A stretch of 6,477 bases of DNA. Source: an uncultured Chitinophagaceae bacterium. Lineage in GTDB: Bacteria > Bacteroidota > Bacteroidia > Chitinophagales > Chitinophagaceae. Where the stretch lies: NCBI GenBank assembly GCA_946885665.1, contig CAMPGT010000225.1, positions 1 through 6,477 on the forward strand, read 5' to 3'. The position numbers were made by a program, and so were the translations under genes. The notes under the pieces were generated by a model that saw only the letters and a list, made by a program, of their open reading frames with translations, was not told where the DNA came from and did not search any database. Shown here in pieces: positions 1 to 5,921 of the stretch; positions within the stretch are counted from its first letter, which is position 1; the number at the start of each line of letters is the position of its first letter.

Positions 1-398
1 CGCACCATCGGGAAATCAAAAACTTTGAAGAAAGCCGAATCGGCCAACACCGATTTTTCTTCCTGGAACTTAATGTTGCCTTTTCTGACAAGGAAACTGT
101 TGCCGCTCACACGCACAAATTCTTCCACCTCGGGAAAATCATGCTTTGTATTTGGCGGTACCGCCCAGGCGGGGCCCGAAGCGTGGATGAGGTCACTCGG
201 CGTTTTGATGTCGCTCACCAGCCTGTAGATACGGTCGGCCTTGCCGTGCATGTTGTCATAACTCAGCTCAAAGCGTACGTATAGGAATATCAGGAAGCAC
301 GCCGTCATTCCCACCGTGAGCCCCATAATGTTGATGAAAGAAAATACCTTATGCTTCCACAAATTGCGAAAGGCAATCTTGAAATAATTTTCAAACAT
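1..398 (-). CDS. ABC transporter permease, MacB/FtsX-like, N-terminal part (runs off left edge)
   Basis: I translated this from the reverse complement. The ATG is at 398-396, and 132 codons are visible before the window ends, so the gene is partial. The protein starts MFENYFKIAFRNLWKHKVFS, the usual cytosolic opening of Bacteroidota FtsX/MacB-type permeases. One hydrophobic segment follows at about residues 20-43 (INIMGLTVGMTACFLIFLYV). Next comes the start of an extracytoplasmic MacB_PCD-like region with the recognisable stretch FELSYDNMHGKADRIYRLVS. Known members are roughly 800 residues long with two FtsX cores. They work with an ABC ATPase in export of peptides or drugs, or in envelope mechanotransmission, and the substrate here cannot be told. 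No Shine-Dalgarno is seen before the ATG. The gene is divergent from the oxidoreductase at 480. Confidence 0.88.
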   Translation of the reverse strand, partial: MFENYFKIAFRNLWKHKVFSFINIMGLTVGMTACFLIFLYVRFELSYDNMHGKADRIYRLVSDIKTPSDLIHASGPAWAVPPNTKHDFPEVEEFVRVSGNSFLVRKGNIKFQEEKSVLADSAFFKVFDFPMV

Positions 399-479
399 TA
401 GGGCGAGTTTATTGTAATCTACGTTTTCTAACCAAAAATGTTACAGTAAAAGTTGTAAATTAATCGCTAAACCATTGCT
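399..479. promoter_or_regulatory. Divergent intergenic promoter region
   Basis: This is 81 bp of AT-rich sequence between the divergent permease and oxidoreductase start codons, so it must carry the promoters of both unless transcription enters from elsewhere. The best -7-like match on the plus strand is TACGTTTT at 420-427, one base off TAnnTTTG, but no TTG lies at the matching -33 distance. No Shine-Dalgarno precedes either ATG. The exact elements cannot be assigned. Confidence 0.4.
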
Positions 480-1793
480 ATGCCGACCCGACGGGAATTT
501 ATTCATTCTACTTCGAAGCTTGCCGCTGGCGCGGGCCTTATAACTGTTCCAACATCATCCGCACTCGCTGGCCGAAGTGCCGCGGACACCGTTCACATTG
601 CGCTTATTGGTTGCCATAGCATGGGCTTCGGCGATTTGCAGAACGCCTTGAAAATTCCGAACGTGCAATGCGTGGCGCTGTGCGACGTGGATCAGAATGT
701 TCTTGCTGAAAGAAAAAATGATGTGCTCAAAATCCAGGGAAGGGCGCCGCAGACTTATACTGATTTCAGGAAATGCCTCGAAAATAAAGACGTCGATGCT
801 GTGATCATTGGCACGCCCGATCACTGGCACTGCCTGATATTTGTTGCCGCGTGCCAGGCCGGAAAAGATATTTATATAGAAAAGCCGCTGGCCAACAGCA
901 TCGCCGAGTGCGAGGTGATGGTTAGCACGGCACGAAAATACAAGCGGGTGGTGCAGGTGGGGCAGCAGCAAAGAAGTGGTGAACACTGGAAGAACGCCAT
1001 GCAGTTCATGAAAGATGGAAACATCGGCCAGTTGCGAAAAGTAAATGTATGGGCCAACTTCAATTATGGTATCGGCCCCGGGAAGGTGGCCGACAGTGCC
1101 GTGCCTGCCGGCGTTGACTACGACATGTGGCTGGGACCCGCACCGCAGCATGCTTTCAATAAAGCGCGTTTCCACGGGAGCTGGCGAATGTTCTGGGATT
1201 ATGGGGGAGGGCTCGTGACCGACTGGGGCGTGCATTTGCTCGACATGGCGCTGTGGGCAAAGGATGTGAATACTTACCCCCTCGCTGTATCAGCCGCGGG
1301 AGGCAACTTTGCCTACCCCGATCATGCGCACGAAACCTTTGACACCATGTCGGTTTCTTACCAGATGAAAGACTGGGTGATCAGTTGGGAAAACACGGCG
1401 GGAATTGAAACCGGTTATTACAACCGCGCTTATGGATTACTGTTTGTAGGCAACGATGCGTCTCTCCTCATTAACCGCGACGGCTGGGAACTGCTGCCCG
1501 AAACCGTGGACGGCAAATACAAGGTGCCGAAAATACCTTTCCGGGAAGGGCGCGAGAACCATGCGGAGCACATGCGCAATTTCATAGAATGCGTGAAGTT
1601 GCGCAAAGATCCTGTGTGTACCGTTGAAACGGGAAGGCTCGTTGCACTTTATGCACACATGGCGAATATCGCGCTCCGTTCGGGCAGCACGGTTACGTGG
1701 AAAGAGTACACGCAGAATTTTGGCGATAACTCGGCGGCAAACGCACTCATCCAACCAGCATACCGGGCACCATGGAAGTTCCCCGTAGTGTAA
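480..1793 (+). CDS. Tat-exported Gfo/Idh/MocA family oxidoreductase
   Basis: This 437-residue protein probably oxidises or reduces a sugar or polyol with a nicotinamide cofactor; the substrate is unknown. Residues 1-36 look like a twin-arginine signal (TRREFI at 3-8, then hydrophobic LAAGAGLITV and an Ala-rich end), implying export already folded with cofactor bound, as known for glucose-fructose oxidoreductase. The Rossmann start at 38-50 reads VHIALIGCHSMGF, so the usual second glycine of GxGxxG is His46. The family's catalytic E-K-P is at 134-136, and the D248/H252 pair (TDWGVHLLD) matches the C-terminal-domain motif. The length suits the secreted subfamily of Bacteroidota and Planctomycetes. 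The start gives a complete Tat signal, and no Shine-Dalgarno is seen. The haem protein gene follows after 35 bp on the same strand, suggesting one transcript. Confidence 0.92.
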   Translation: MPTRREFIHSTSKLAAGAGLITVPTSSALAGRSAADTVHIALIGCHSMGFGDLQNALKIPNVQCVALCDVDQNVLAERKNDVLKIQGRAPQTYTDFRKCLENKDVDAVIIGTPDHWHCLIFVAACQAGKDIYIEKPLANSIAECEVMVSTARKYKRVVQVGQQQRSGEHWKNAMQFMKDGNIGQLRKVNVWANFNYGIGPGKVADSAVPAGVDYDMWLGPAPQHAFNKARFHGSWRMFWDYGGGLVTDWGVHLLDMALWAKDVNTYPLAVSAAGGNFAYPDHAHETFDTMSVSYQMKDWVISWENTAGIETGYYNRAYGLLFVGNDASLLINRDGWELLPETVDGKYKVPKIPFREGRENHAEHMRNFIECVKLRKDPVCTVETGRLVALYAHMANIALRSGSTVTWKEYTQNFGDNSAANALIQPAYRAPWKFPVV

Positions 1794-1828
1794 GATGATT
1801 TGTATATTTAGGTACTATTACCCTGAGC

Positions 1829-3079
1829 ATGCATTTTCCGACCTGGCACTTCCTGCAAACAGCGGGAAAACGGCATATAAAAGAGCTTATCGTGCTGATT
1901 GTGGCCGTTGTTGGCTTCTCCGTCAGCAACCTGTTCTTCGTACAGGGTTCATCGCGCCCGGCAATGGTGATCAATCCCAAAATTAACGATGCCACCTGCC
2001 GCAGTTGCCACCAGGAAATCTATGACAGCTTCATCCACACCGCACACTTCCATGATTCGGCGCCGGCCGACAGTAATTCAATAAAAGGAAGTTTTGAAGA
2101 AGGGAGGAACGTGTTTCAGTACAATCCATTTATGGAAGTGGTGATGCTGAAAGACGGAAACAACTACCGTCAGTCGGCACGCATCAACGGAACGGAAACA
2201 CACACTGCCTGGTTTGATATTGTGATAGGTTCCGGCAAGAACGGGCAAACGTATTTGTATTGGAGAGATAACCAACTGTTCCAACTGCCGGTTTCTTATT
2301 ACCGCCCCGCCGGCGCCTGGTGCAACAGCCCGGGTTTTCCCAATGTTTTCTTTTTCGACCGGCAAATCCGGCCCAACTGCCTGGAGTGCCACACCACTTA
2401 TACCAAGGTGCTTTCTGCTGCCGACGATAAATTTGAATTTAGCAAAGACAATATTGTGTACGGCATCTCCTGTTCGAAATGTCATCCCGGCGGGCAGGAA
2501 CACGTAGCCTTTCACACCGCCCACCCGGACGATACAGCGTCGAGGTACGTTGTCAATGCAGGAAAGCTGACCCGGCAGTTGAGGATGGACGCCTGTGCCC
2601 TTTGCCATTCGGGTTTGAGGAAAGCGCTCAGGCCCCCGTTTTCGTTTCATGTGGGCGACAGCCTGGATAAATTTTCGATAGGCAAATCTGTTTCACAGCA
2701 GGGCGACACGCTCGATGTGCACGCCAATCAAATTGGGTTGCTCGCTGCCAGCCAGTGTTACATCAACTCTGTAAACATGGATTGCTCCACTTGCCACGAC
2801 GTACACAGGCGCCAGGTGAAAATGCCCGCCTATTTCTCGCAGAAATGCATGTCGTGCCATGACGGGCACACCAGTCCACAGTGCACGGTTAACGTGGAGA
2901 AAAACATCGTTTTGAGCGACAATTGCATCGATTGCCACATGCCGGTTCGTGGTTCGCGCGCCATTACCCTGAACGTGAAGGGAAGCGACGAAATGCAGCC
3001 CGATTTTCTGCGATCGCACTATATTTCCGTTTATAAAAACGCCACTGCAGACTTTATAAAGAAACATCAGCCGAAATAA
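1829..3079 (+). CDS. Membrane-anchored multihaem (seven CxxCH) c-type cytochrome
   Basis: This 416-residue protein has seven CxxCH covalent haem-binding motifs, beginning at C57, C184, C215, C256, C319, C340 and C366. A single hydrophobic segment at about 20-38 (LIVLIVAVVGFSVSNLFFVQ) follows a basic N-terminus. It reads as an uncleaved anchor or signal sequence placing the haems in the periplasm, where c-type haems are attached. The opening CRSCHQEIYDSFIHTAHF resembles the cytochrome c554/multihaem class found in Bacteroidota, often in electron transfer of unknown partners. About 120 residues without haem sites separate the first and second motifs (aromatic-rich, near WRDNQLFQLPVSYYRP) and may form a beta-rich insert. 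The start is the first ATG in this frame that keeps the basic N-terminus and anchor. It lies 35 bp behind the Tat oxidoreductase, possibly in an operon. Electron-transfer function is well supported; partners and redox role are not. Confidence 0.9.
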   Translation: MHFPTWHFLQTAGKRHIKELIVLIVAVVGFSVSNLFFVQGSSRPAMVINPKINDATCRSCHQEIYDSFIHTAHFHDSAPADSNSIKGSFEEGRNVFQYNPFMEVVMLKDGNNYRQSARINGTETHTAWFDIVIGSGKNGQTYLYWRDNQLFQLPVSYYRPAGAWCNSPGFPNVFFFDRQIRPNCLECHTTYTKVLSAADDKFEFSKDNIVYGISCSKCHPGGQEHVAFHTAHPDDTASRYVVNAGKLTRQLRMDACALCHSGLRKALRPPFSFHVGDSLDKFSIGKSVSQQGDTLDVHANQIGLLAASQCYINSVNMDCSTCHDVHRRQVKMPAYFSQKCMSCHDGHTSPQCTVNVEKNIVLSDNCIDCHMPVRGSRAITLNVKGSDEMQPDFLRSHYISVYKNATADFIKKHQPK

Positions 3080-3095
3080 TTCCCGCGATGGGAAT
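3079..3095 (+). terminator. Short hairpin directly after the cytochrome stop codon
   Basis: ATTCCC (3079-3084), a five-base loop GCGAT, then GGGAAT (3090-3095) form a perfect 6-bp stem that begins on the last base of the TAA stop. No T-run follows, so it is not a classical intrinsic terminator. It may be a 3'-end or RNA-stabilising hairpin. Confidence 0.3.
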
Positions 3096-3146
3096 GGCAT
3101 AAGTATTTACCTGTATTTGCCAAAATAGGTTAACACTAAGATGAAC

Positions 3147-3168
3147 CTGAAATGTTTCAGAATGTTTC
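3147..3168. repeat. 14-bp dyad CTGAAATGTTTCAG plus AATGTTTC direct repeat
   Basis: CTGAAA-TG-TTTCAG at 3147-3160 is a palindrome with perfect 6-bp arms and a 2-bp centre. The octamer AATGTTTC occurs at 3151-3158 and again at 3161-3168, giving a 10-bp period, about one helical turn. Such a pattern suits a dimeric regulator on one face of DNA. No regulator is identified, and the site lies just upstream of a candidate promoter. Confidence 0.35.
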
Positions 3169-3172
3169 TTTT

Positions 3173-3200
3173 TTGACAAAAATCAAACGATTTTTATAGT
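3173..3200 (+). promoter_or_regulatory. Candidate promoter TTGACA-N16-TATAGT
   Basis: TTGACA (3173-3178) and TATAGT (3195-3200) are separated by 16 bp, so transcription would begin near 3207, about 18 nt before the ATG at 3225. This is a close match to the general sigma-70 consensus rather than the Bacteroidota TTTG/TAnnTTTG form, so its use in this host is uncertain. The spacer holds a perfect dyad, AAAAATC-AAAC-GATTTTT (3178-3195). That could instead be a weak AT-rich terminator stem for the upstream genes. Confidence 0.35.
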
Positions 3201-3224
3201 GTTAATCCAACGTCCGGTAATCTA

Positions 3225-3392
3225 ATGAAAGACCAATATTCAATCTACAAGGGCATGCCCCCTGCCAGCCTGCTGCAACGCCTCATGACACCTGCGGAGA
3301 ACGAGGCAGTCGTGACGCCGAAAAATAATATTGCTATTCAAACGAGTGCTGACAAAGCGTTTACGCCTGCCAGCGCCAAGAAAAAATTCTGA
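3225..3392 (+). CDS. Hypothetical small protein, 55 aa
   Basis: An ATG at 3225 opens 55 codons ending at TGA 3390-3392. I do not recognise the product. It starts MKDQYSIYKGMPPASLLQRL and ends in SAKKKF. It has no signal peptide, membrane segment or cysteine, is rich in Ala, Lys and Pro, and is probably soluble and partly disordered. Codons such as CTG, GCC and CGC resemble those of the neighbouring genes. A promoter-like sequence lies about 25 bp upstream of the ATG, and another promoter begins just after the stop, so it would be a self-contained unit. Against it: it is short, has no recognised family and no ribosome site, the last being normal here. It could also be a chance ORF or the remnant of a lost gene. 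Confidence 0.4.
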   Translation: MKDQYSIYKGMPPASLLQRLMTPAENEAVVTPKNNIAIQTSADKAFTPASAKKKF

Positions 3393-3395
3393 TCT

Positions 3396-3425
3396 TTTCG
3401 CGCTTCTTCTTTACCGTTATATTTG
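3396..3425 (+). promoter_or_regulatory. Bacteroidota-type promoter with perfect TATATTTG -7 element
   Basis: TATATTTG at 3418-3425 fits the Bacteroidota TAnnTTTG -7 consensus exactly. A TTTTCG run at 3395-3400 sits at about the right distance for an imperfect -33 TTTG. Transcription would start near 3432, giving a leader of about 13 nt before ATG 3445. This supports 3445, not the in-frame ATG at 3331, as the start of the FKBP-like gene. Confidence 0.6.
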
Positions 3426-3444
3426 CCCCGCTTATTTCTGTTTT

Positions 3445-3700
3445 ATGATCAAACCACGGGCAATTGCCGGATGCGCAATGATCGCATCCATACTCTGCTG
3501 TTCATGTCATCGTGAACAATTCATTCGATTTAAAAAAGGGCTGGAATACCGGATCATCTCCATTGGCGAGGGCGATTCGATAAGGCCGGGAGAAACGCTC
3601 AAGCTGCACCTAAAGCAGGTGCGTTAAACAAGACTTCCGCGACGACCTTAGAAAAGAAATGGAAAAGAAACGAAGGGAATATGAACAGGCAACCAACTGA
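3445..3700 (+). pseudogene. Decayed FKBP-type peptidyl-prolyl isomerase lipoprotein (internal deletion and frameshift)
   Basis: ATG 3445 opens 60 codons ending at TAA 3625-3627. The start MIKPRAIAGCAMIASILCCS followed by CHRE is a lipoprotein-like signal peptide with a lipobox near ILCC/CSC. Next comes FIRFKKGLEYRIISIGEG and IRPGETLKLHLKQV, which match the opening of the FKBP-type isomerase region of Bacteroidota lipoproteins (GLEYKI...GDxxKxHYKQV). The protein then stops, where family members continue for well over 100 residues with the catalytic FKBP core. Immediately after, in the +2-shifted frame, 3629-3700 encodes QDFRDDLRKEMEKKRREYEQ and then ATN and a stop, a charged helical tail typical of the C-terminus of such proteins. 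I infer loss of the middle of the gene with a frameshift at about 3615-3630. The promoter is still intact, so a 60-residue lipopeptide may be made. Confidence 0.6.
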
Positions 3701-3709
3701 TACCCGCAC

Positions 3710-3716
3710 TATTTTG
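3710..3716 (+). promoter_or_regulatory. Possible -7 element for the methyltransferase gene
   Basis: TATTTTG followed by TAAATTG resembles a Bacteroidota -7 element with one base missing from TAnnTTTG. It lies 48 bp before ATG 3764. No convincing -33 TTG is seen, so this is weak. Confidence 0.25.
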
Positions 3717-3763
3717 TAAATTGAGTGGGTTGAAGAGTGCTATCATTCACTATGCTTTTCGCG

Positions 3764-4492
3764 ATGAAGATATCTTTCGTTTTATTAAGCGTAGTCGCTT
3801 GCGGGCATGTTTGCTGCCAGCAACCTGCCGGTATTTCACCGCGGGTAAACGGTGATTCCGCTTATGTTTACCGGGAGCCTTCGTCAGGCGGTACCGGTAA
3901 ATTTTATTTCGGCCGGGAGATAGCACACGTGATGGATGCCAGCGGTGCCGACTGGCTCGAACGGCCGCAGCGGCCACGGCAGGAAAATACCGATCTGATC
4001 GTTGAAAACATGCACCTGCAGCCGGGTGACGTTGTGGCGGACGTGGGCGCTGGTACGGGATACTACACCTTTCGTATCGCCAGGCTCGTATCGCAGGGAA
4101 AAGTATATGCCGTGGAAATTCAGGACGAACTGATCCGAAAGCTGAAAAAGAAAACGGATGATGAAAAGGTGAGCAATGTGGAAGTGATTCGCGGCGACAC
4201 TTTAAGCGTTAATCTTCCCGACCGTTCCATCGATCTCGCCGTGATGGTAGATGTTTACCACGAACTTTCCTGGCCGCGCGAGATACTTCGTTCCATCAGC
4301 AAAAGCCTCAAGCCCGGTGGCAGACTGCTGCTCATTGAATACCGCGGCGAAGATCCTGAAGTGCGCATAAAACGCCTTCATAAAACCACTGTGGCGCAGC
4401 TCCAACGCGAATTATCCGCCAGCGGATTCGCTCTGGAGCGCCGCGTGGACAAATTTCCTATTCAGCATTTTCTGCTGTTTAAAAAGCAGTGA
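3764..4492 (+). CDS. Putatively exported class I SAM-dependent methyltransferase
   Basis: Counted from ATG 3764 this is a 242-residue protein. GTG 3737 and ATG 3752 are in-frame alternatives; 3764 gives the most typical signal peptide (MKISFVLLSVVACGHVCCQQ), and VVAC could act as a lipobox. The conserved lead-in FGREIAHVMDASGADWLERP (about 49-68) marks a family common in Bacteroidota and Planctomycetes with similar signals. The Rossmann methyltransferase fold follows: motif I VVADVGAGTGYYTF (90-103), the acidic end of beta 2 at VYAVEI (114-119), RGDTL (143-147), IDLAVMVDVYHEL (156-168) and LKPGGRLLLIEY (182-193). It resembles the UbiE/Methyltransf_11/25 group. The substrate is unknown. Export is odd because SAM is cytosolic. 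It ends 15 bp from the convergent glycoside hydrolase stop. Confidence 0.85.
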   Translation: MKISFVLLSVVACGHVCCQQPAGISPRVNGDSAYVYREPSSGGTGKFYFGREIAHVMDASGADWLERPQRPRQENTDLIVENMHLQPGDVVADVGAGTGYYTFRIARLVSQGKVYAVEIQDELIRKLKKKTDDEKVSNVEVIRGDTLSVNLPDRSIDLAVMVDVYHELSWPREILRSISKSLKPGGRLLLIEYRGEDPEVRIKRLHKTTVAQLQRELSASGFALERRVDKFPIQHFLLFKKQ

Positions 4493-4507
4493 GCTAAATG
4501 AGCAGGC
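4493..4507. other. 15-bp convergent gap
   Basis: Stops of the methyltransferase (TGA 4490-4492) and the glycoside hydrolase (TAG, plus-strand CTA 4508-4510) face each other here. A T-run (4511-4516) follows on the plus strand inside the hydrolase end, but no stem of useful length precedes it. No terminator is assigned; transcripts may overlap. Confidence 0.5.
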
Positions 4508-5899
4508 CTATTTTTTAACCACGCTCAATGCAATGTCTTCTTTATGAGGAGGAACATCGAGCGACAGCATATTATTTTTACTTTTTCTCACCATTGCTTT
4601 CTCATATTGGCCGGTTAATGGGTGCATCCATTGTACCTCATACCTTCCCGTAGGAATATTCAGCGCAACAGATGTCGTTGTATCATCGATCATGTAGATG
4701 GCATATTCCCGTCCCTCCTCAACAAGCGCATTGTACCGAAGCGCTTTCGGCGCGTGTGCAATGACAGTGCTGTCGGGGCTCATTTTTACAAACTCGAACT
4801 TTTCCACGAACTCGCGCAGGTATTTTATTTGTTCCCTGAATGCGGCATTTCCTCCGCCGGGTTGTTTTGCATGATATTGGTATGTCCCTGCTTCATGGCC
4901 AACGCCAAAAGAATAATCAAGGTGATTGAACAGGGCACCGCCTGCCATAATAAACCGCCATCCTTCGAAGCGATAAGTTGAATCGCTTGTTCCCCGAAAG
5001 CCTGTTTCGTTGTCGCCAATGGGTTTATTCAAATGGTAGTTCCAGGCCACGGTGTAAGGAGGGTAGGCGTAGTGGAAATTAAATACCGACACCTTCGGAT
5101 GCGGATCGGTAATGAGGCTGCCCGCGTTCTGAATGTTTTGCGTGATGAGATGTTTCTTTGGAAGCGTGCTTTCCGTTTCCACAATTACGTCTGTGATGGC
5201 ATGTTGCCAATCCATCGTAACGCCACCCCAATACGGTTCGTTGCAGATTTCAATCATGAGGTTGTCGAACCCGTTGAGCTCGGTGACCAGTTTTTTCGTC
5301 AACTTCTTTTGAATGTCGAGATAAGCGCCGCTCTTGTCGAGCGTGTATACGTCCGTTCTCGGGATATCCGGCGTTGCATTAACATTGTTGGCCGGGTGCA
5401 GCGGACTGAATACCCACATCGTGTCTTCATAAAACGGACAAAACAACGTAAACTCTACAATGATGTCGCGGCGCGCGGCTTCTTTCATAAAGTCCTTCAG
5501 TCGTACAAAATAATTCTCGTTCCATTTGTTCAGATCGAATTTGTTTCCGCCGTTCCTGTATCCGGCCTGGTCGCTCCTCGCCCATGGGGCGATCAGCCGG
5601 TTAGGCGCCGGTGCGAGCGTGTTCGAGCCAATGTTGAACGCTCCCGGCGGTTCACAATACGCGCCGCTGAACACACGCGTGAGGTTTAATTTTTTTGCGT
5701 GCAGTTCATCGAGGTACGTTTTGTAATCGAAGTCGAGGTTCAGTACCGCACCGTAATGCTCAGCCGAAGTGATCAGCACAGCGGGTTTGTTTTTGTACTC
5801 GAAGTAGTGGGGATTTTCCTGGTTCAGCGAAATGGGCTGTGCCTGTGCGATCTGGGCCATGGCAATAACAATGCCCAGGGCAACGCAGCTTTTGGTCAT
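4508..5899 (-). CDS. Secreted clan-A (GH5-like) glycoside hydrolase
   Basis: This 463-residue protein has a signal peptide ending in QIAQA at about residue 20 (type I cleavage before QPISL). The body reads as a (beta/alpha)8 barrel: LITSAEHYGAVLN near 42-54, KKLNLTRVFSGAYCEPPGAF at 69-88, and IVEFTLFCPFYED at 147-159. MIEICNEPYWGG (215-226) holds the clan-A Asn-Glu-Pro signature, with E221 as the likely acid/base. GDNETGFRG (295-303) supplies E298 as the likely nucleophile. From about 375 the sequence becomes a beta-rich domain (YAIYMIDDTTTSVALNIPTG, then VQWMHPLTGQYEKA), like the sandwich that follows many Bacteroidota GH barrels. The substrate is probably a polysaccharide or glycoside; I cannot assign a CAZy family securely. 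It lies 22 bp behind the DUF937-like gene and is probably co-transcribed with it. No SusC/SusD genes are in view. Confidence 0.85.
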   Translation of the reverse strand: MTKSCVALGIVIAMAQIAQAQPISLNQENPHYFEYKNKPAVLITSAEHYGAVLNLDFDYKTYLDELHAKKLNLTRVFSGAYCEPPGAFNIGSNTLAPAPNRLIAPWARSDQAGYRNGGNKFDLNKWNENYFVRLKDFMKEAARRDIIVEFTLFCPFYEDTMWVFSPLHPANNVNATPDIPRTDVYTLDKSGAYLDIQKKLTKKLVTELNGFDNLMIEICNEPYWGGVTMDWQHAITDVIVETESTLPKKHLITQNIQNAGSLITDPHPKVSVFNFHYAYPPYTVAWNYHLNKPIGDNETGFRGTSDSTYRFEGWRFIMAGGALFNHLDYSFGVGHEAGTYQYHAKQPGGGNAAFREQIKYLREFVEKFEFVKMSPDSTVIAHAPKALRYNALVEEGREYAIYMIDDTTTSVALNIPTGRYEVQWMHPLTGQYEKAMVRKSKNNMLSLDVPPHKEDIALSVVKK

Positions 5900-5921
5900 G
5901 GCAATCGTTTATGTTTTCGGT

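Larger units (their letters stand above)
3128..3207. repeat. Inverted repeat TTAACACTA / TAGTGTTAA
   Basis: TTAACACTA at 3130-3138 is exactly complementary to TAGTGTTAA at 3197-3205. One G:T and one G:C pair outside extend it to 11 bp, and 58 bp lie between the arms. The right arm overlaps a -10-like hexamer upstream of the small ORF at 3225. It could be a paired operator or the base of a long RNA stem enclosing two smaller dyads. A chance origin is possible at this length. Confidence 0.4.

Noticed and set aside
25..228. Plus-strand 67-codon ORF at the left edge
   Set aside because: It is the complement of the permease coding sequence, which shows a convincing FtsX/MacB-type N-terminus.
555..1235. 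Antisense 226-codon ORF inside the oxidoreductase gene
   Set aside because: It is a shadow of a clearly coding, motif-rich gene on the plus strand, and its translation has no recognisable domain.
1803..1810. TATATTTA as a promoter for the cytochrome gene
   Set aside because: It is one base off the -7 consensus but has no TTG at -33, and the 35-bp gap fits read-through from the oxidoreductase gene.
2078..2650. Antisense 190-codon ORF inside the cytochrome gene
   Set aside because: It lies opposite the haem-motif region of the real gene; its composition is that of a complement frame and there is no start context.
3331..3444. N-terminal extension of the FKBP-like ORF from ATG 3331
   Set aside because: It overlaps the 55-codon ORF and contains the TATATTTG promoter; the lipoprotein signal peptide begins properly at 3445.
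5033..5689. Plus-strand 218-codon ORF opposite the glycoside hydrolase
   Set aside because: The minus strand encodes the intact barrel with catalytic motifs here; the opposite ORF is Arg/Val-rich shadow sequence.
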